In this document: piece by piece, positions 62,184 to 64,000 of the stretch
How positions within the stretch are numbered: the first letter of the stretch is position 1
Layout: every line of letters starts with the position of its first letter
Translations under genes and position numbers: made by a program
From: Iris pallida
Lineage: Eukaryota > Streptophyta > Magnoliopsida > Asparagales > Iridaceae
Length of the DNA: 64,000 nt
Direction of reading: 5' to 3'
NCBI GenBank assembly: GCA_029216955.1
Contig: JANAVB010016200.1
Location: forward strand, 2,123,839-2,187,838
The notes under the pieces: model-generated
Database searches by the model: none
Seen by the model: the letters and a program-made list of their open reading frames with translations, nothing else
What the model was told of the DNA's origin: nothing

Positions 62184-64000
62184 TCATTCACAAACGCCGA
62201 TCAGGAGAGTCGACCGACAAGCACAATGTGCCCCTCACAGGGCACAACTGTGCGGTGGTCACCATCAACTGTTGTTGCAAGACAGTAGTCCCACCACAAA
62301 AGCAGTCTGTGTTCCAGCGACTGCAGTCATCAACACCCCTCCGGTGTTGCCTCGGGGAGAAGGAGTCGATTGAAGAAGAGCCGGAACTAAATGTTGCTTC
62401 TTGCAACGTAGTCTCTAACTCCTCATCAATCCGAAAAGCGACTAGCAACTCCTCGACCTCGTCCTCATCCAAGAGCCAGCCGAGGAAGACCAAGGTGACT
62501 GTCTCGTCCTCAGGAGTGTTTGAAGGCACCCGAGCAAGAAAGAAGATTTCGGAAGAAGTAATAGCTGGGGGTAGTCAAGCCCTTGTTGATCCTCCTCCCG
62601 AAGACGAAGATATCCTCCAGAGCGTAACTGGAGGTAGCCAGGATGAAACTCCAGGAGAAGCGACTCTTCTACAGGAGAGCGAGGCTGAAAGTGAAGCTTC
62701 AACCGATCCATCCACTTCCAGTCACGTCATGACAGTATACATGACAGGAGGTGGTGATACGGAGTCTGATGCTCCGCCAGCAGACCTCATTCAACGCATG
62801 GATACTTTGGAGGGGGGACTCAAAACCCTCTCTGTCTCCATGCAAACACTGACTCAAGCAGTATTTGAGATACGGTCAGCTTTGGTCAGGGCACCTTCCA
62901 TCAATCCTGACCCAGGAGCCAACAAAAAATCAAGTGTGCCCCTTCAACGGGCATCCTTGAATACCGATTGCCGTGAAGCACCTCGATATCGGAACCTTCG
63001 AATTTACAACTCCAGGCTGTTCCACCTTCTCCGACTCCCAGTTCCACGGAAGACGTGGTTGAGATGATCAGGGACTTCCGTGAATGCTTCGAGTCAAAGA
63101 ACAGACAAGAGGAGCGCCAGAAGATGGAGATCCCGCAACCATACCCCCTCGAATGGAACAAAGTGGTCTATCCTCCCAAGTATAAATCACAAACGTTAAC
63201 GCCATACGACGGAAAGGACTCTCCACGCCGCTATCTGACGTATTTCCAGTCTCAAACGGGACATCTCCCGAAGGAAGACGTGCTACTCACCAGCCTGTTT
63301 GTCGGGGCATTGAAAGGAGTGGCTTACGACTGGTACTACAGTCTCCCTGACAACTCCATATCCTCCTTTAAGGACTTGACATGCCTCTTCCTCGATTGTT
63401 TCTACAACGGAGGGAAAGACATGACGATGGCGTCCCTTATAGAAGTACGTTAGACAGAAAAAGAGACCGTTCGAGCATTCATCGAACGATTACGATAAGC
63501 CTGCTTGAGACTGCCCCCGGGTATGCCAGAACATGTGCTCCTCTCCTCCTGCAGCATGAAGATGCTTCCTGCGATCAAGCTTTGGCTCAATTCCATGCCT
63601 CCTCCCAACTGGAGCTCATTGATTATTGAGGCCGAAGCAGCTGAAAAGAAGGCATGCAATGCTCGCCTTCTGGGAGTCAGTTTCCCTGCCTTTGAAGACA
63701 AGAGAAAACGGCCTGCTACCAGCAACCCTAGACGTGAGGCGAAGGGGAAGCAGGCATTGACTGTCAACGCTTCTAAAAGCGCACAAGCACCTACTCAAAA
63801 GCCTTCGCTTGTACCGAAGCCAAAGGAGGTCTACTCCTTTAATGACGAAGACACCTTACAACTTTTCGAGATGTTGAAGCAGGGTGACAAGATTAAATTA
63901 TCGGACCCGAAGCGTCCCGACGAGGTTGGGGAGTTGACAACCCGAGGTACTGTCACTACCATCGGTTTGTCGGACATCCAACTCAGGACTGCTACGTCCT
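62184..64000 (+). pseudogene. gag of element T3, decayed and partial
   Basis: Shared landmarks with the younger Tat gag: QSVFQRLQ, GVFEGTRARKKI, MDTLEGGLKTLSVSMQTLTQ, then MEIPQPYPLEWNKVVYPPKY, GVAYDWYYSLPDN and TMASLIEV. A frame change lies near 63050, TAG at 63451 and TAA at 63496. After these the homology goes on (PGMPEHVLLSSCSMKM, KEVYSFNDEDTLQLFEMLKQ) to the window edge. It cannot make an intact Gag as it stands. Confidence 0.75.

Larger units (their letters stand above)
60403..64000 (+). mobile_element. element T3: second Tat-type retrotransposon, left part, cut by window edge
   Basis: An LTR remainder (60403-61246) is followed by a Tat-type primer site, an ORF1 start and a gag related to those of the younger Tat element. 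Element C lies inside its 5' LTR, so part of that LTR is left of 39551. The gag frame holds several stops and shifts, making it clearly older and decayed. pol and the 3' LTR are beyond the window. Confidence 0.85.

Overview
This window reads as nuclear DNA of a flowering plant from a gene-poor, repeat-dense region. The evidence is stacked plant LTR retrotransposons (Ty3/gypsy lineages Tekay and Tat), a TRIM, hAT-type and palindromic MITE-type elements, a plant mobile domain (PMD) gene remnant, two nuclear-type tRNA-Leu(CAA) genes and long (AT)n tracts. No intact ordinary host protein gene was recognised. A GC3-rich exon-like fragment at 18.0 kb weakly favours a monocot. The species cannot be named from sequence alone.

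Layout. 1-3.25 kb: probable minus-oriented LTR running off the left edge. 3.25-7.09 kb: (AT)n tract between 45-bp direct repeats, then a plus-oriented LTR (element A). 7.09-17.66 kb: copy 1 of a tRNA-Leu segment, split by a complete but internally deleted Tekay chromovirus (element B, 7250-14551, target-site duplication GTCGC), and further hit by a palindromic MITE, a ~0.5 kb insert and a retroposon with an 18-bp target-site duplication. 17.77-23.05 kb: inverted-repeat element F, carrying exon-like DNA and split by a 4.48 kb solo LTR (element D, duplication CCGGC). 23.5 kb: small hAT-like element with a tRNA-like insert. 24.8-26.6 kb: copy 2 of the tRNA-Leu segment, which serves as the empty site for several copy 1 insertions. 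28.7-29.46 kb: hAT-like element (8-bp duplication). 30.22-31.08 kb: TRIM (duplication GTTTG). 31.7-35.75 kb: degraded, spliced minus-strand PMD gene. 36.2-39.55 kb: more LTR-derived sequence.

39.55 kb to the right edge is a three-level nest. A Tat-type element (T3; gag side at 60.4-64 kb) carries in its LTR a non-coding long-LTR element (C, 39551-60402). The 3' LTR of C in turn carries a 13.6 kb Tat-lineage element (46242-59858, exact duplication AGTCG, LTRs about 2.4% apart by eye). This youngest element has ORF1 with seven 21-residue repeats, gag, protease, reverse transcriptase, two RNase H domains and a D-D-35-E integrase.

The most notable system is in the 2.5 kb between pol and the 3' LTR of that youngest element. 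Three short antisense genes lie there, each behind a TATA-like box on the minus strand. One has a clean GT-AG intron whose removal joins two exons in frame. The first converges tail-to-tail with pol across paired AATAAA signals. Antisense extra ORFs are known in some Tat-lineage elements (for example maize Grande), but a cassette of three with separate promoters and an intron merits checking.
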